64,000 bases of DNA from Phorcus lineatus (Eukaryota > Mollusca > Gastropoda > Trochida > Trochidae), in the NCBI GenBank assembly GCA_921293015.1, contig OV121083.1, forward strand, positions 34,402,908 to 34,466,907, given 5' to 3'. This document shows, one piece after another, positions 1 through 11,100 of the stretch. The notes under the pieces were generated by a model. That model searched no databases, was not told where the DNA came from, and saw only the letters and a program-made list of their open reading frames with translations. Position 1 is the first letter of the stretch, and every line of letters begins with the position of its first letter. A program made the position numbers and the translations under genes.

Positions 1-581
1 TAACGACTAACATCGAAAAAGATGCTAAAATTGGATTGATGATCCGAAAATGATAAAACCATGAAATACTCCTAGGTTTTTTTCATGGGGTAATTTTACT
101 ACTCAATTTTTATTTTGAGGAGTGAAATACCCCTAAGTCCAAATAATTATCTGGAGCCCTGTTATATGTAGTAAAATTGTTAGTGGATGTTTTGCTGTTA
201 CATTGAAATTTTACATATCAACTAACATTAATGACCATTTTGATCAAACAAAACTATAATTTCAAGGTCACATTGTCTCACCAACATGCAAAAGATAATC
301 ATTTGTTCACATAGATAAAGTGAAACATCAGTGAAATGTTTCAAGATGGTTTGTAAAATTCTACACGCCAGTGCATACAAAGATGGCCGACAAATGGTGA
401 GATGTTCTAGTTTCTGTACAGTCAATATTTGTGAGGAGCAACCCTTTAACCCACTTCTTATGTAGTAGAAAATACAACACAATCAACATTGACCTAACTT
501 CTCTGACATGGTTATTTGTATTTACTCAATAATTCTTCTTTTCTCATAAATTTAGTGTCAGCTATGAGTTACAGTGAAACG
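1..581. other. Non-coding, nothing recognised
   Basis: AT-rich sequence. Open frames are short and look random. It may be intron or 5' flank of the acetyl-CoA synthetase gene whose later exons lie downstream, but no exon of that family is visible here. Confidence 0.5.
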
Positions 582-725
582 CCTTGTTGTACACATCATA
601 AAAAGCGTTGTTGTACACATCATAAAAAGCCTTGTAGTACACATCATAAAAAGCCTTGTAGTACACATCATAAAAAGCCTTGTTGTACACATCATAAAAA
701 GCCTTGTTGTACACATCATAAATAC
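582..725. repeat. 24-bp minisatellite, six units
   Basis: Six head-to-tail copies of a 24-bp unit (CCTTGTTGTACACATCATAA plus AAAG) with a few substitutions. Because 24 is a multiple of three, several frames stay open through the array. One + frame (516-743) would read as repeated Cys-Cys/Ser-Thr-His-His-Lys-Lys units. There is no sign that this is translated, and an open frame is expected from the unit length alone. Confidence 0.9.
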
Positions 726-894
726 ACTACTGATGTTGTGTAACATTGGTCATGGTTTTTAAAAAAATTACAATCTTACAAGATTTTCTTTTTTGTAGTT
801 GATTGGATTCCATGTCACAAGCATTCAAATTGAAATTTGCCATCAATCCAGTATAACATCTTGTTTTCAAGTACATTAGCTTTATCTCGTGTTT

Positions 895-1250
895 GAGACA
901 AGAACTGAAGTGACAAAGAGAGTTACTTAAATAAAAATGAAAATTCAGAGGATTGTAACTGTCAAGGACAGTAACTTGAGACCTAGGTACCTCAGAGACA
1001 GTTACTTCAGCTTTGTGACATGGGACAGTGTGACCTTTAGAGAAAGTAACTTTAGAAATAATGACTTTGGCAAAAGTAACTTGAGATGGTGACTTTAGAA
1101 ACAGGTGAAACAGGAGAAAGTTACCTTTGAGACATAAACTTAAACAACAGTGACTTGAAATGAACTTTAAAGACTGTGAAATTAGTGGTAGTCCAAGACA
1201 CTGACTTTAGTGATTGGGACTTTACAATGACTTTGAGGACAGGAGACATA
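895..1250. repeat. Degenerate GTGACTTTAG-type simple repeat
   Basis: Many degraded copies of short words such as GTGACTTTAG, AAAGTAACTT and GAGACAG recur at irregular spacing. This looks like an old decayed satellite. No coding signal. Confidence 0.45.
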
Positions 1251-1371
1251 TATTATTGCAACACTTACACATAAAAATGACAACAATGCAACTAAATACC
1301 CACTCTCCTGTAGACAGTGACACAATAAAATGGCAAAGGCCTGACATAATGAGATTGACAGTGGCGTTTAA

Positions 1372-2520
1372 ACAATATTTTCTCAAACATTTAAAGATGA
1401 CTTTGAGAGTATTTAATATGCTATATGTTGTTGAACTAACCACCTTTTCTCCTGTGATAAGAGTGACATTGAAAGGTCAGTGACATTAAAGATCCATTTT
1501 CAACTTTGCATTCGTAATAACTCCGTTTTCATATATCGCACATCCGACTATACAGTTCTGTAGAAAAATCTTTCAACAATTTTTTGAGACCATAAAAAGA
1601 ATTTATAATCAACGAGAAGGTATTTAATTTTAATTTCAAAGTATACCACCCTCCAAAACTTGCCGTAGCCATAAACGAACCCACAATCCGTGACGTCACA
1701 GTTTTATGTGTAGGATTTACCATACTTCCTGTTTATCGCGATCTCATTGTTATGGCTTCCGATCACAATGATGGATATTTATTTATTATTTATTCGAGCA
1801 GATATACGTATATTTTATCGAACTAAATGCTGTTCCAATACATGAAAACGTTTCCTTACCTCCAAACTTTCTAAGAGTTTTCGACTCGGTCTCTGCGAAC
1901 GTCTTGATTCGGCCATCTTTGTTTACATCCTCTGTTTACATCCCACAATCGTTCGCGATCTTGCAAATAATACGCCCCTTCTATTTATAGTACCACGTCG
2001 ATTCGGGAATGCCCTTTCGTTTAATTGTAATTATTTTAATGAATTTTGGTCCGATTGTCGTTTTGTTTGAATTAAACGTTTTCTAATTTTGCAACGAATA
2101 CGTTAAAAATTACTTAGAACATTATGCAAAGATGAAAATGGATCTTTAAATGACATTATCCCAAACAATGCAAGATGACTATGAGAGTATGTAATATCAT
2201 GGATGTTGTTCAACTATCCACCTTCTCTCCTGTTGTAAGAGTGACATTGAAATGTCAGTGACATTAATCAACATTATCCCAAACATTGCAAGATGATTTG
2301 AGAGTATGTAATATCATGGATGTTGTTCAACTAACCATCTTCTTGGGATGACAGTGGCACAAAAAGATGTCAGTGACATTTAATGACATCCTCCCAAACA
2401 TTGTATCACTAATGGCTGAAATATTGCCGAAGCAGCACAAGACAGTAACACATTCACTCCCAAACATTTCAAGTTGTCTCTAATATGATGTATGTTGTAC
2501 AACTAACCATCTTCTCTCCT
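1372..2520. repeat. About 120-bp tandem repeat, interrupted by a mobile element
   Basis: Three to four diverged copies of a unit holding the landmarks CAAACATT, GATGACTTTGAGAGTATGTA, ATGTTGTTCAACTAACCA, CTTCTCTCCTG and GTCAGTGACATT. Copies lie at about 1372-1489 continuing at 2146, 2160-2275, 2276-2395 and 2396-2520. The array is split by the TTAA-flanked element at 1490-2145. The last copy runs into the pyrimidine tract of the exon at 2541. Confidence 0.75.
1490..2145. mobile_element. TTAA-flanked terminal-inverted-repeat element (piggyBac-type MITE candidate)
   Basis: The left end reads AGATCCATTTTCAACTTTGC and the right end is its near-perfect inverse, with one mismatch in about 22 positions. 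TTAA flanks both ends (1486-1489 and 2146-2149). The 656-bp element has no transposase frame, so it would be non-autonomous. TTAA target sites are the signature of piggyBac transposons, but the termini were not matched to a named family. Neighbouring copies of the host repeat lack the insert and so show the empty site. It contains one TGACGTCA (1691-1698). Confidence 0.75.
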
Positions 2521-2540
2521 ATCGCTCCTCTCCTCGTCAG

Positions 2541-2613
2541 TTTGCTGGCTACTCTGATCTCTCTGTCGCTCAACGGGTTCTCGGGGCCGAGACCGATATA
2601 ATCGTCATGGCAG
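2541..2613 (+). CDS. Second version of an acetyl-CoA synthetase exon (alternative or relic exon)
   Basis: The 73-bp block is bounded by a strong acceptor (CTCTCCTCGTCAG) and a donor (CAG/GTTTGA). In frame it reads FAGYSDLSVAQRVLGAETDI followed by IVMA and one spare G. It therefore has the same length, same start phase (0) and same end phase (1) as the exon at 8043-8115, which reads [20 protein letters not shown] and so on. Both match the FAGFS segment of the AMP-forming acetyl-CoA synthetase large domain. No other duplicate exon of the gene is seen. It could be a mutually exclusive alternative exon, or the remains of a duplicated gene. Absence of stops and intact splice sites favour use, but 24 codons is short evidence. 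Confidence 0.7.
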
Positions 2614-5271
2614 GTTTGAATCCAAACATATTTACTCTACAGCAGTAGACAGACAGTGCAGATGTGTCCCTGTGTTGTTAGTCTTGTGATGTACGTCACT
2701 TGATAATGATACCTTTATTGATTCTTCTTCGGCAGAAATCATTCATCATAAAATCTCCTGTCTTTAAACTTCCCATTGAGATTACTAATGTCATATCAAC
2801 AAGTATCTTTGAGAAATAGACTATGATAGAAAATCCACCAATATCTGATAGATTTTTCATTAATACAAATTTGATTTTTCAAAAAAAAATTATGTGAAGG
2901 GGATTTTATCCAATTCTTAATACAATCATTACATTTAGAAATGAGAATTTCAGTGTGTCGCAGATGACCCCTGAATATCACCATACCAAACCGTGATTGT
3001 AGAGTAAGTAAGCTTTATGAAATTGCAGTCAAAGTAGTCAAATAATTATGATGACAGTGTAATTTGGATACCTGAAATGTATTTGGGCATGTTTTTTCAG
3101 GAAATGTCTCATTTTGAACCCTGAAGAAAGATGTGACTTGGTTATGGCTAGAATGAACTTTTTTGATGCAACTTAGTATTAGACGAAGAAGAAGGAAGAA
3201 GAAGAAGGTTTTTATTTGTATAAAGGCCATAAGACCCATAGTACAAAATGGTACATTTGAGTTACCATTTCAAGGTGCAGTTTTTTTTGTGGTTTTAGTT
3301 TTATCCCTAAATAAAGATATGATTTTAGTAACCTCAATGCGAAGATAATTCTCTCACTCTTAATCTTTATTCTTAAACTTTCATCATAAACCTTTCAGAA
3401 CTGACATTCTTACTCTCTCTGCATTGTTTCGTTTTTATTTCCTTAATTTTTTCTGTCAATTATTTTCTTTAACTCTTTGCTGTCTTTAAATCTCTATCCA
3501 ATACAGAAGTTTACCATATTTAGCTATGTTTTGCATATACCATTGCTAAGGAACAAAAATTCATGATATTTCATTATGAATTATGACAATAATCATTATT
3601 GCATGTGCTCATAACCAATGTCTATAATCATTTCAGCATGGTATATAAGCTCTAGAAGGCTGCATGATATATAACTGCATGGGTATATATCTATATTGCA
3701 TGATATGCATGAAAACAATTAATAAATGAATTGACGGTCCTTACGAATACTAATTTAGGAGCTTTAGTTTCAATTTTTCTCTAGTGCAAATTTTGCATCT
3801 TTGCCAGATATTCTTATCAATGAGAGAAACATTTTCTGTAAAATAATTATGTTGTAATGGTCAAAAGAGCACAGTGTATTTGAACTCACAGAAGTATTTT
3901 AGGAAATTTTCTATTTGCAGTTACATTTTGGTGTATTAAACAACACTGTTGTACCCATTGTACTTTACTTCAGACCTTTGCTGGTGGGTTTCACACCAGT
4001 GCTTAGCAGCAGAGGCAGTGCAGGCTTTCTCCATTCAATGACAAAAGCCACTTTGATATATCATAACAATTCTTGAAAGCAGAGTTCAAAATCATTTTAT
4101 TGAAGAAGCTGTAACCCTTAAGAAAACTAGCATGATCAAAACTTGTGTATTCACTGCTAGGATGTTTTGAAAAAAATATCACAATTTTAGCAAATTGTAA
4201 CTATGGTTGAGTTGAAATACGCCAGTTGAATAATCTTTATATAGGGTGGCTCTATGTACCATGTATATCCTTCCCATGAACAAAAGTTACAGTTTATTCA
4301 GGGTTTTTGAACCTTGCGTTAATCAAGCAGAAATGATTACACCTTGTGGATCATCAATTCTCATTATTGTGAAAGAACAAATAGAAAATCAATAAGAGAC
4401 AAAATTGACTTTTAGTTCAGGTGGTTAATGATCCGTCATATATATATTTAATATAGATGGTCGTAAATGTAAAATGAAAGTTTTGTTATATCAATGTCTT
4501 TATGAGTTGAGTACATATTGGTCGTTAGTTTAAAATGACAGTTTTGTGGTTTAGATAAGTTTCTCTAAATACTTAATTCATGTTAATTTTCAAGGCCAAA
4601 CAAAATTTGTTAAAATAAAATCATACAGTACTTGAAGGTTTGAGAGCACTGCTACATTAAGTTCAAGTGCTGAAATTTAGTGTGAAACTACGAACGGTAT
4701 TCTATAGTCAACTATGGGTCTGTTCAACCCACAGAGGTTTCAGATCCATGTATAGGTGTATTGAAAAAGCAGACTTTATCTCTACAAAAGCAGCTGTGAC
4801 ATGACGAGAAATAAAGTATTCCCTGTTATAAAGGAAATATTCTTTGACATAAGAGAAATGTTATCATTTATATTAAATATCCTTTGACTTTAGTGGAAAA
4901 ATTCTCATATTTTGGATTATTCTGGTATGATTAAAATATTCTGTTACAAATGTAAAATATTCTGACTTAAATGGACTTAAATAGAATATTATGATACAGT
5001 CAAATATTCTTTTTTGTCAATTAAATTCCCTGATGAAATTGAATTTTTCTCTGTTAAAGTGAAACATAATAATATAAATGAAATATTCTTTAATAATAAA
5101 AAATTATCTGAAAGTGAAAATGATAATGATAAAAAGAAATATTCTGATATACGGTAAGTGAAATACTCCTTGTTAGTCAACATCTCTGAAAAAAATTAAT
5201 TATTCATCATTAAAGTAAAAATTCTTTGATCTCTGGTCCCAATTTCACATTGAAAATAATCTTTCCCTCTC
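2614..5271. other. Non-coding stretch, probably intron
   Basis: AT-rich, with poly-A/T runs and GAAGAAG-type simple sequence near 3180-3210. Nothing recognisable as exon or RNA gene. If the exon at 2541 belongs to the acetyl-CoA synthetase gene, this is part of a 5.4-kb intron. Confidence 0.5.
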
Positions 5272-5317
5272 CAGCGCCGTTGAGTAGCTCTTGCTGGAAA
5301 TAAGGCGCTATATAAGT

Positions 5318-5352
<35 letters not shown>
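5272..5352. repeat. SINE-like 3' end with (ATT)n tail
   Basis: A GGCGCTATATAAGTTCATT segment is followed by about eleven ATT units. In invertebrate genomes this combination, a GCGCTATATAA motif before an ATT microsatellite, is commonly the 3' end of a tRNA-derived SINE. The 5' part is missing or unrecognisable. A related fuller copy may lie at 11558-11811. Confidence 0.5.
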
Positions 5353-5354
<2 letters not shown>

Positions 5355-5984
5355 AACCAAAACCTAATTATCTCATGACAAAATTCTGAGATGAGACAAT
5401 AGATCATGTTCATTATAGTTCCAGCAACCAATCTATACATCTGTCATCTAATGTTTGCCATTGTCAAGTAGCTCGATGTAGGTATTGACACATTCATTAC
5501 CAGCCCAACATTGATCAGGGAGGTATATTTAGTGAAACCCTCCCTTTGGGCAAGTTAACCATGGCAGCTTCAAGCTGCAGAATAATGGGGTGTCTAACGA
5601 TGCCATTTATGCAGCAATATTTATTTCAGTGAATTACCGTTATTTCACAGAGATGGACTTGAACAAGTCACGCAAAGTCGTCCAAAGTCACCTTGAACAC
5701 TCAATGTCCTTCCCTGTTGGATAAGATTTATTTGGCTGTAATTTATTGATTTGGGCAAGCATCAGGAAGGAGACTGGCAAATCTATTTTGTTTGTTGGTT
5801 AACCCGATTGGGGCAGTGGTGATAGTGATAGACAGTGAATCAAGGGTCCTGGTTTGAAACTTTTTAGGAACTCTACAAAATCTTTTCTGAAAAAAATTGT
5901 TCAGCATGTGGTACAATACCATTTGTTGCTTAAATATTGTCTTAGCTGCTAAACAACTCACTCACATGGCACATTGAAATTCAG

Positions 5985-6165
5985 TAAAGTACCATATATC
6001 CTTCAATAAGCGCTGGCTTTCCAATAAGCACCAGACCTCAAATAAGCGCCAGTGGATCAAGGGTAGTTGGGAAAATAAGTGCTTTGTCAAAAGCATTAAA
6101 TGCAAGATCTCCACTGAACAGGGCAACAATAAGCTTGGCACTTATTATTGAATACAGTTTTAGAG
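5985..6165. mobile_element. Degraded short inverted-repeat element (TAAGCGC family)
   Basis: The left end (CCATATATCCTTCAATAAGC) and right end (CACTTATTATTGAATACAGT) are imperfect inverses, with internal AATAAGCGCC blocks. The same vocabulary appears at 32097-32467. Target-site duplication is not clear. Probably an old MITE. Confidence 0.45.
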
Positions 6166-6187
6166 AAGTATGAACTTTAGCTCCTAG

Positions 6188-6619
6188 TAGGGGTGAAACC
6201 GTATGCTGGAGCTTCGGTTCGGTGCATATTGCGGTACAGGATCCTCGGTTCGATACGTTTTCGGTAAGGTATGAAACCAATAGTTGCCATATTTCTATTT
6301 CTTTGTCACATCATTCAAACACTATTGTTGAGAGTTAAAGATCAAACTCAATCGTTCCGAATGTTTACTTCCGGGAAAATGGTGACAGGTATCGTTACCA
6401 CTTTGAAACTTGAAGACGTTAAATGATAATAAATTTTTAAAAATTTGATCAGTGACTTCTTGAATAAATATTTTTGGTTTTTTAAGTTATTTAAATGATA
6501 TCTTGGACACAAATTAAATATGCAGTACGAACCGAAAATCCATGTTAATGTACGGTGCACTGAACCAAACGTAAAATACCACGGTTCAATTACTGTAGTA
6601 GTGAACCTTTTCACCCCTA
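6188..6619. mobile_element. hAT-type MITE with perfect 8-bp target duplication
   Basis: The ends are TAGGGGTGAAA... and ...TTTCACCCCTA, flanked on both sides by the identical 8-mer GCTCCTAG (6180-6187 and 6620-6627). Subterminal GGTTCGGT / ACCGAACC blocks also mirror one another. An 8-bp target duplication and a short GGGG-containing inverted terminus are hallmarks of hAT transposons. At 432 bp and without a transposase frame it is non-autonomous. The perfect target duplication suggests relatively recent insertion. Confidence 0.85.
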
Positions 6620-6627
6620 GCTCCTAG

Positions 6628-8042
6628 GTGGTCTGATTAGATGTTACTTTAGCCAGTTCTATACATTTTCAATAGTCAAGGTATTCTTCTTCTACAAATG
6701 TCGAAAGGATAGGCAAACTGTCCCCTACCCCCTCTCATTATGGTTTCCCTATCAAAGCCAACACCTGTAGGTTTGAACACAAGAAGTTCCAGTAGTTTGT
6801 AGGTATTCTCTTTGCTCTATAACTCACTTGAATGATAAAGGGATGAAGGCAATATTGGAACAAAATCAACACTCCAACTGACTATTATTATTTATGTAGA
6901 TTACTGTTTGTTGAAGTTTGACCTTGAGTTGACCAATTTGTACATAAAATGACTATGCTAAATTGTTTTTTTCTTTCAAATTTTACTTTTGGATAAATCA
7001 AAGGAAATTTAAAAAGTTTTTTGATATTCAATTTCTTTTAGGAATGATGTGTCTGTTTAACAATTCTTTTCTCTGATTAACACAATATTTTTTCTATTTT
7101 TAAAATAGCGACATTGTCTTGTAACATGTAAGCATGACAGACTAATAAAGAATATCATGTCCATTTTGTTTGTAGTTTTTATTTAACTCCACTAACATCA
7201 TGTACTTTAGTTTACTTATCCTTATTTTTTTATTACATTTTTGTGCAAAATAGATTCATAATCTCTTACAAGAGGTTAAAATCATTTCAACATCTTACAC
7301 ATAATGATTTATAGTCACACAGAGTATTTTGAATTAATTTTGTATGTTTCTTAAATAAAAGCCAAAAAAACATATCACATGTCTTGAGTCAAGTTCAAAT
7401 CATTTTTTAAAAGTAACATCTTTATCTCTAAAATGTCATGATTACAATTTTTTCTTAATTTCAGTTTTAAAAAAACCTGCTATATATGTTAAGAAGTAGA
7501 AACTCTGCGTCCCATTTACATGTATATTAATTGAATGGTTTACATAACAGTACCAACCTATATTTGTCAATGTGTCTTCTGTAAGTACGTTTTCCAAATT
7601 TAGACATAGGCCTTACATCTCCAAAAGTACGATTTTGTCTATTATAGTACAAAATTTAAGAGAAACAATCAAATATATTTAGGCTTTCAGACGGGCCTAA
7701 TTTCATATACTGTTCATCAATTTACAATTGGGAACAAATATTGATTTATTTCTTTTTGCAATTTATGACAAAGGGGATGTGATCATTCATTCACTTGACA
7801 AAGCACACTTGAAACTAAGGGGGAGAGGGAGGAAGCTGGGGTGAGGTTGTGTTAAGAATCTGGGTTTAGTTCCAAGGACTCTTGCATGGAAGATTTAAGA
7901 GCAACAATTCATAATATATTTATAGACTATTTTGTTGATTTTCAGCCTGTTAGAGTTAGTCTTCAATCCTCTTCCCAATATAACTTCTTTTCAGCTCCTG
8001 ATTTTTCTTTCTCAGTCTATACAATGATGTTGTTTATTTTAG
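6628..8042. other. Non-coding, probably intron
   Basis: No gene feature. The stretch 7500-7620 resembles blocks at 23690-23870 and 25805-25990 and looks like a dispersed repeat. The end of the stretch is the pyrimidine-rich tract and AG before the exon at 8043. Confidence 0.45.
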
Positions 8043-8115
8043 TTTGCTGGTTTTTCTGCGGGGTCGCTAGCTGATCGTGTCCTAGATGCCAAATGCATTG
8101 CAGTTTTTACTGCAG
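8043..8115 (+). CDS. ACSS2: ACSS2-like exon a (FAGFS segment)
   Basis: 73 bp, phase 0 to 1. Reads [20 protein letters not shown] then VFTA. This is the consensus-like version of the exon found again at 2541-2613. In bacterial acetyl-CoA synthetase structures the FGGFS segment lies in the N-terminal domain close to the CoA nucleotide. Confidence 0.93.
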
Positions 8116-11100
8116 GTCTGTACATAAACATGTTTTAGTTTGTTCACTTCCTAACTGCCAGAGTTATCTCCCTTCAGCACAGTTATCTCCCTTTGTGAAC
8201 TCTCAGATTTGAGCAATTTGTTTTGTTTACAGTTGCAGTTATAGAATAGTTATCCACTTTATGTTGTAAAATTTGTCCTTGCTATTAACTAGGTGAATTT
8301 GACTTAATATTTCCAGCAAATGAGATATTTTGTTTTCAAAGATTCTTAAATGATTATACATGTATTGAGAGTTTTTCACAGATTTTCAAGTAATGATCAA
8401 ACTATTGATCTTATACCTAACAAAAATATTATAATATTAAAAGTCGGTAAATTTTAAAGATATTTGTCATGATAGATAATTTAAAAATTAAGAAAAGAAA
8501 AAAGACGTGTTTTACATTTCTTAAAGAAACTATGATTGTATTTGTTCCTAATCGTTTATTTTAAAAGATTGACATTATAGAATTGAAGTTACTTTGAAAA
8601 GGTATGAAAAATGGTAACAAATTCAATTGATGGAATGTTTTGGGATATGGTGAACACATATATGAGCAGAAATAGGTAACTGCTTGCCAGCAAGAGGTGA
8701 ATGGGATGTCTGTTTAAAATGATGCTAAAGATTGGCAGTGGCTTAATTAGGAAAGTATTGAATCATAGTTGGATGTTATTTTATACACCTGCAATTTTTT
8801 TAGCATGTGAAATTGATAAGGACAACATGCTTCTGGCGCAGTGAAATATATCTCAATCTCATTTAAATCAGGTTAAACCGATCTTGTTCCTTGCTGCATA
8901 TTTCATCTGAGTGCTGCTCAATAGAGGGCCTGTCAGAGGGCCTTGTGTGTAACATGTAACCTTCCATGGATTAAAACAATTAAAACTCGCTTAAATATCA
9001 TATTGGCCAATGAGTTTTTAGTGTCATCACTGATTGGCTAAATTGTAAAGTCACCTGACTTGACTCTTATCCAGCCGTACTGAGATCAGACACGCAGTGA
9101 AGCACGAGTAAGGTTCATCTGGTTTCAATGAGATTGAAAATGTCTATGAATGTTGGTTATGGTTTAAAGCTTAAATTGCCATATAGCCATGCATTTAGCA
9201 ATAAATGAAACAACTAGATTTCCTTATGTACAGAACAACTTTGGTTTAAGGGATAATAATCAAGGGAATGATTTTCATTTATTCTTTTAATGCAAAGTAA
9301 TGACAGTCCAAGTATTGGTTAGGATGCAATTTTGATGAGTATCAATTGAATGAGAACAAAGTGGGAGTATTCCTTCGAAATTTCGTCTAGAGTGACCATG
9401 GTCACACTGTCCCTTTAAGATCATAGTTCGATAGAAAGGCAACTTTAGATATTATCTCAGAGACAAGAGAGGATCCTAGATGTCTAATGAATGTTACATT
9501 CTGAGAATGCCATGTACTGTGGACATGCAATGATAGTTTTTTAAATGACATGTTGTTAAAGATGGCGTATGGAGAGGTACCAAGCTACTGAATCTCAAGA
9601 ACATTGTTGACGATGCTATCAAGATCTGTGATGGGAAGTAAGTGAATTCTAACAAAATTTATGATTGTAGAAAATCACACTTGATATTGATAAAACAAGC
9701 TTCAGAGGTTTTTTTGAAAGGAAAAGTGGAAAACCATAGGGCCGGACACCTGAGGGTTTTTTTCTGATTGAAGCTGTTAAAATTACTACATAACAAAACT
9801 TGACTTTCTTGGTAACCTTGCCGTGAAGAATGTGTAGGTTTTTTATATTGGAAAGATTGTGCACTTATGATATGCCCCAGATGAGACAATGGTTATCTGT
9901 ACTTTGAGAAAAAACCTTCCATTTGACAGCTATCTTGTTAAGTCTTCTTAAGCAATTGAGGTTTGCACCTCAACAAATTCACCTCAGCATAAAGAGCAGT
10001 TTTGTCTTTATGGGTCAGTTATCAGTCTTCATTTTATTCATGGAAGATTTTTGAAAATTTAACTTGTTGAATTTTAAACAAGATTGTTATACTTTGCAAA
10101 ACCTTAAGACCTCAACAGAGTTTCTTACAGCATAAAAACATTCATGGATTTAAAATCAATGAATATCTTCAGTTAATTAGAATGTCTGTTTCAGGGGGCA
10201 CAAAGTGTCAAAGGTCGTGGTAGTACGACACCTGTCCCCGTCTGAGGAGGAGGTGATAGACGGGGACGGGGACGGACATGCTGAGGAACCCCCAGCAAAG
10301 AGGCCCTACCGGAAACTGAAGGTGAGAGAAGTTATCCATATCATTCTTTCTTTAATTTACATATTACAGTTGCTTTAAATCTTCCTTCACATCTAGAGAA
10401 GATTTTTTATGTTCACAGTATACCACAAATCAATTATGATTATTTCAGATCAACTGGCACCATGACCGCGACATCTGGTGGCACGAGTTGATGAAGGACG
10501 CCAACGGAACGTGTGAGCCGGAGTGGATGGATGCAGAGGACCCTCTCTTCATGCTATACACCAGGTACTGGCTTTATTCAAAGCTTTCCAATCTGGTACC
10601 GACATGAACAAACTATATGCATATAGCTCTCAAGTGTGGTACCAACTAGATGCATATATAGCTCTCAAGTCTGGTACTACTTAATGCATAATTCTCCAAT
10701 CTAGTACAAACTTGATGCATAACTGTTGTTTGAGCCTCGATGCATTTCATCACCTTAACTTGCCAGCTTTTCTCATGCAGCACCTGAGCTTGTTAGTCAA
10801 ATCAACAATAATCTGGAGGTTATCACACTTTTTAATGGTTATGAACTCAAACAAGTTGTGACCCGGTATAGCAAGGCTTAAATGACAGCTATGCATAAAT
10901 CAGTGATAGAGACTAGGGTTAGTACTGCCTTGTGAGGTAGATCGAATAGGCCCTGGCACTTGAACTTTGAATGATTGCAGTGGATCAACAGGCAAGCCGA
11001 AAGGAGTGTTGCACTCGGTGGGAGGGTACATGCTGTACACAGCGACCACCTTCAAGTACGTGTTTGACTACCAGCCCGACGATGTTTACTGGTGTACTGC

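Noticed and set aside
558..762. Minus-strand and alternative-frame peptides through the minisatellite
   Set aside because: A 24-bp unit keeps every stop-free frame open, so these are trivial consequences of the repeat.
3973..4030. A third FAG-like block (TTTGCTGGTGGGTTTCAC) resembling the duplicated ACSS exon
   Set aside because: It reads FAGGFHTSA and then a stop; the similarity ends after the first few codons and no donor follows. Probably chance.
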